This document shows positions 4,054 to 5,225 of a stretch of DNA of 5,225 nt, piece after piece. Origin of the DNA: Nitrososphaerales archaeon TH703 (GTDB lineage: Archaea > Thermoproteota > Nitrososphaeria > Nitrososphaerales > Nitrososphaeraceae). The stretch covers positions 1 through 5,225 of the forward strand of contig JAATVL010000046.1 in assembly GCA_014523525.1 (NCBI GenBank), in the 5' to 3' direction. Positions within the stretch are counted from its first letter, which is position 1. Every line of letters begins with the position of its first letter. The notes under the pieces were generated by a model. It was not told the DNA's origin. It saw only the letters and a program-made list of their open reading frames with translations, and searched no databases. The position numbers and the translations under genes were made by a program.

Positions 4054-5225
4054 TTGACCATATCATCTAAAGTTGCTACTTCTAATAAATGGAGTGAACT
4101 TGAACATAATGGCGTAGCTTTCCCGCCAGATTATGTCCAACGCGGAATTAATATCAAAATTTTAGGAGAGATTTTTTTCTTGAATCGTGAGCAAGAAGAA
4201 CTCATTTATGCTTGGGCCAAAAAGAAAGATACACACTATGTGAAAGATCCTGTTTTTCAATCCAATTTTCTATCTGATTTCAAGAAATTAATCCCCGATC
4301 GAATTAAATCAATTCAAAAAATTGATGAAATCGACATGACTGAAGCGTTTAATTTGGTTGATAAGGAATTAAGAATTAAAGAATCTGAAAAAATAAGAAT
4401 AAAATCGCTTCCAAGAGAAGAGAGAAGAAGAATTACTCAAGAAAAAAAATTAGAGAAGGAAAAACTAAAATCAATTTATGGAACAGCTAAAATAGATGGA
4501 ATTGAAGTTGATGTCGCCAATTGGCTGGTTGAACCCCCTGGTATCTTTATGGGTAGAGGGCTTCATCCGTTACGAGGAAGATGGAAGCCTAGGGTCTCTG
4601 CCAAAGATGTAATACTAAATCTAGGTGAAGATGCTTCGGTACCCGAAGGTCCATGGAAAGCTATTGTTCATGACCATTATTCAACTTGGCTGGCCTCATG
4701 GACAGAAAATCTAACTGGAAAGAGAAAGTATGTTTGGTTGCACGACTCGTCTTACCTACGACAGGATAACGATAAGGCAAAATACGATAATGCAAAAAAA
4801 TTAGAATATTACATTCCTGCTATTGAAAAAGAGATAATTAATCAGATGCTATATGAAAGGGATACAACCAGAAAAAAGGTCGCGACAGTCTGTTACCTCA
4901 TATATAAATTAGCCATGAGGGTTGGTGACGAAAAAGATACTGATGAAACAGACACGATTGGTGCGTCTACTCTCAGAGTAGAACATCTTAGATTTCCAAA
5001 AATTAATGACAAGGTACAAATAGAATTTAACTTCCTTGGTAAAGACAGTGTTCCCTGGCAAAAAACTCTGGAAATATTCAGTCCTGATACAAAAGCGCTT
5101 TACGAGAATTTGTTGTTCTTCATGAAGGGAAAGGATAAAACTGACGAAATCTTTGAAGATATTACATCGTCTAAAGTAAATAAATTCCTCCGCTCAATAG
5201 ATAAGGACAATCTCCCTAATTTGAC
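4054..5225 (+). CDS. top1: DNA topoisomerase IB (eukaryotic-type topoisomerase I), N-terminal 390 residues
   Basis: This is a partial gene, open to the right edge with no stop. It relaxes both positive and negative supercoils by single-strand cleavage through a 3'-phosphotyrosine. It follows the core of eukaryotic topoisomerase I closely: KWSELEHNGVAFPPDY (12-27), a charged helical linker (about 85-140), VEPPGIFMGRGLHP (159-172), WLASWTENLTGK (212-223), LAMRVGDEKD (286-295) with catalytic Arg289, STLRVEHL (305-312) and FNFLGKDS (325-332) with catalytic Lys330; these match human Arg488 and Lys532. The remaining Arg, His and the nucleophilic Tyr lie past the edge. Only about 11 residues precede the core, so the roughly 200-residue charged N-terminal domain of the human enzyme is absent. 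TTG 4054 is the only plausible start: an in-frame TAG lies at 4051-4053 and no in-frame ATG precedes the core. Confidence 0.95.
   Translation, partial: MTISSKVATSNKWSELEHNGVAFPPDYVQRGINIKILGEIFFLNREQEELIYAWAKKKDTHYVKDPVFQSNFLSDFKKLIPDRIKSIQKIDEIDMTEAFNLVDKELRIKESEKIRIKSLPREERRRITQEKKLEKEKLKSIYGTAKIDGIEVDVANWLVEPPGIFMGRGLHPLRGRWKPRVSAKDVILNLGEDASVPEGPWKAIVHDHYSTWLASWTENLTGKRKYVWLHDSSYLRQDNDKAKYDNAKKLEYYIPAIEKEIINQMLYERDTTRKKVATVCYLIYKLAMRVGDEKDTDETDTIGASTLRVEHLRFPKINDKVQIEFNFLGKDSVPWQKTLEIFSPDTKALYENLLFFMKGKDKTDEIFEDITSSKVNKFLRSIDKDNLPNL

Noticed and set aside
1..5225. Mobile element, CRISPR array or defence island
   Set aside because: No transposase, integrase, terminal repeats, spaced direct repeats or defence-type proteins were found; gene content is ordinary archaeal housekeeping.

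Overview
The window looks like chromosomal DNA from an ammonia-oxidising-type archaeon (Thaumarchaeota/Nitrososphaeria). The evidence is a eukaryotic-type topoisomerase IB, which among archaea is characteristic of this group, together with an archaeal UPF0292-type Toprim protein, TATA-like boxes about 26-30 bp before start codons, and little Shine-Dalgarno signal. Base composition is AT-rich, by eye about one third G+C. That would suit a low-GC Nitrososphaerales lineage such as Nitrosocosmicus, but this genus-level suggestion is an inference only.

Layout, left to right: (1) the N-terminal 48 codons of a glutamate dehydrogenase on the minus strand (1-144), running off the left edge; (2) tatA, the pore subunit of twin-arginine export, on the minus strand upstream of it; (3) a 172-bp divergent gap; (4) a small Toprim protein on the plus strand; (5) a two-gene sufS-sufU operon with a 4-nt ATGA overlap, providing sulfur mobilisation and a scaffold/acceptor for Fe-S cluster assembly; (6) a 6-TM PAP2-superfamily membrane protein starting at TTG, whose catalytic motifs are strongly degenerate; (7) an unrecognised 111-aa protein on the minus strand whose end overlaps the PAP2 gene end by 7 nt; (8) a 118-bp divergent gap; (9) the first 390 codons of topoisomerase IB on the plus strand, running off the right edge. 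This last gene starts at TTG 4054 and has no stop in the window.

Only sufS and sufU clearly work together. The other genes look like ordinary, independently promoted housekeeping genes. No mobile element, CRISPR array, tRNA or rRNA is visible, and no gene-free stretch exceeds 300 bases. The points most worth a second look are the PAP2 protein lacking the canonical nucleophilic histidine, a near-perfect 24-bp palindrome in its promoter region, the compact SufU without the usual insertion, and the unrecognised convergent gene.
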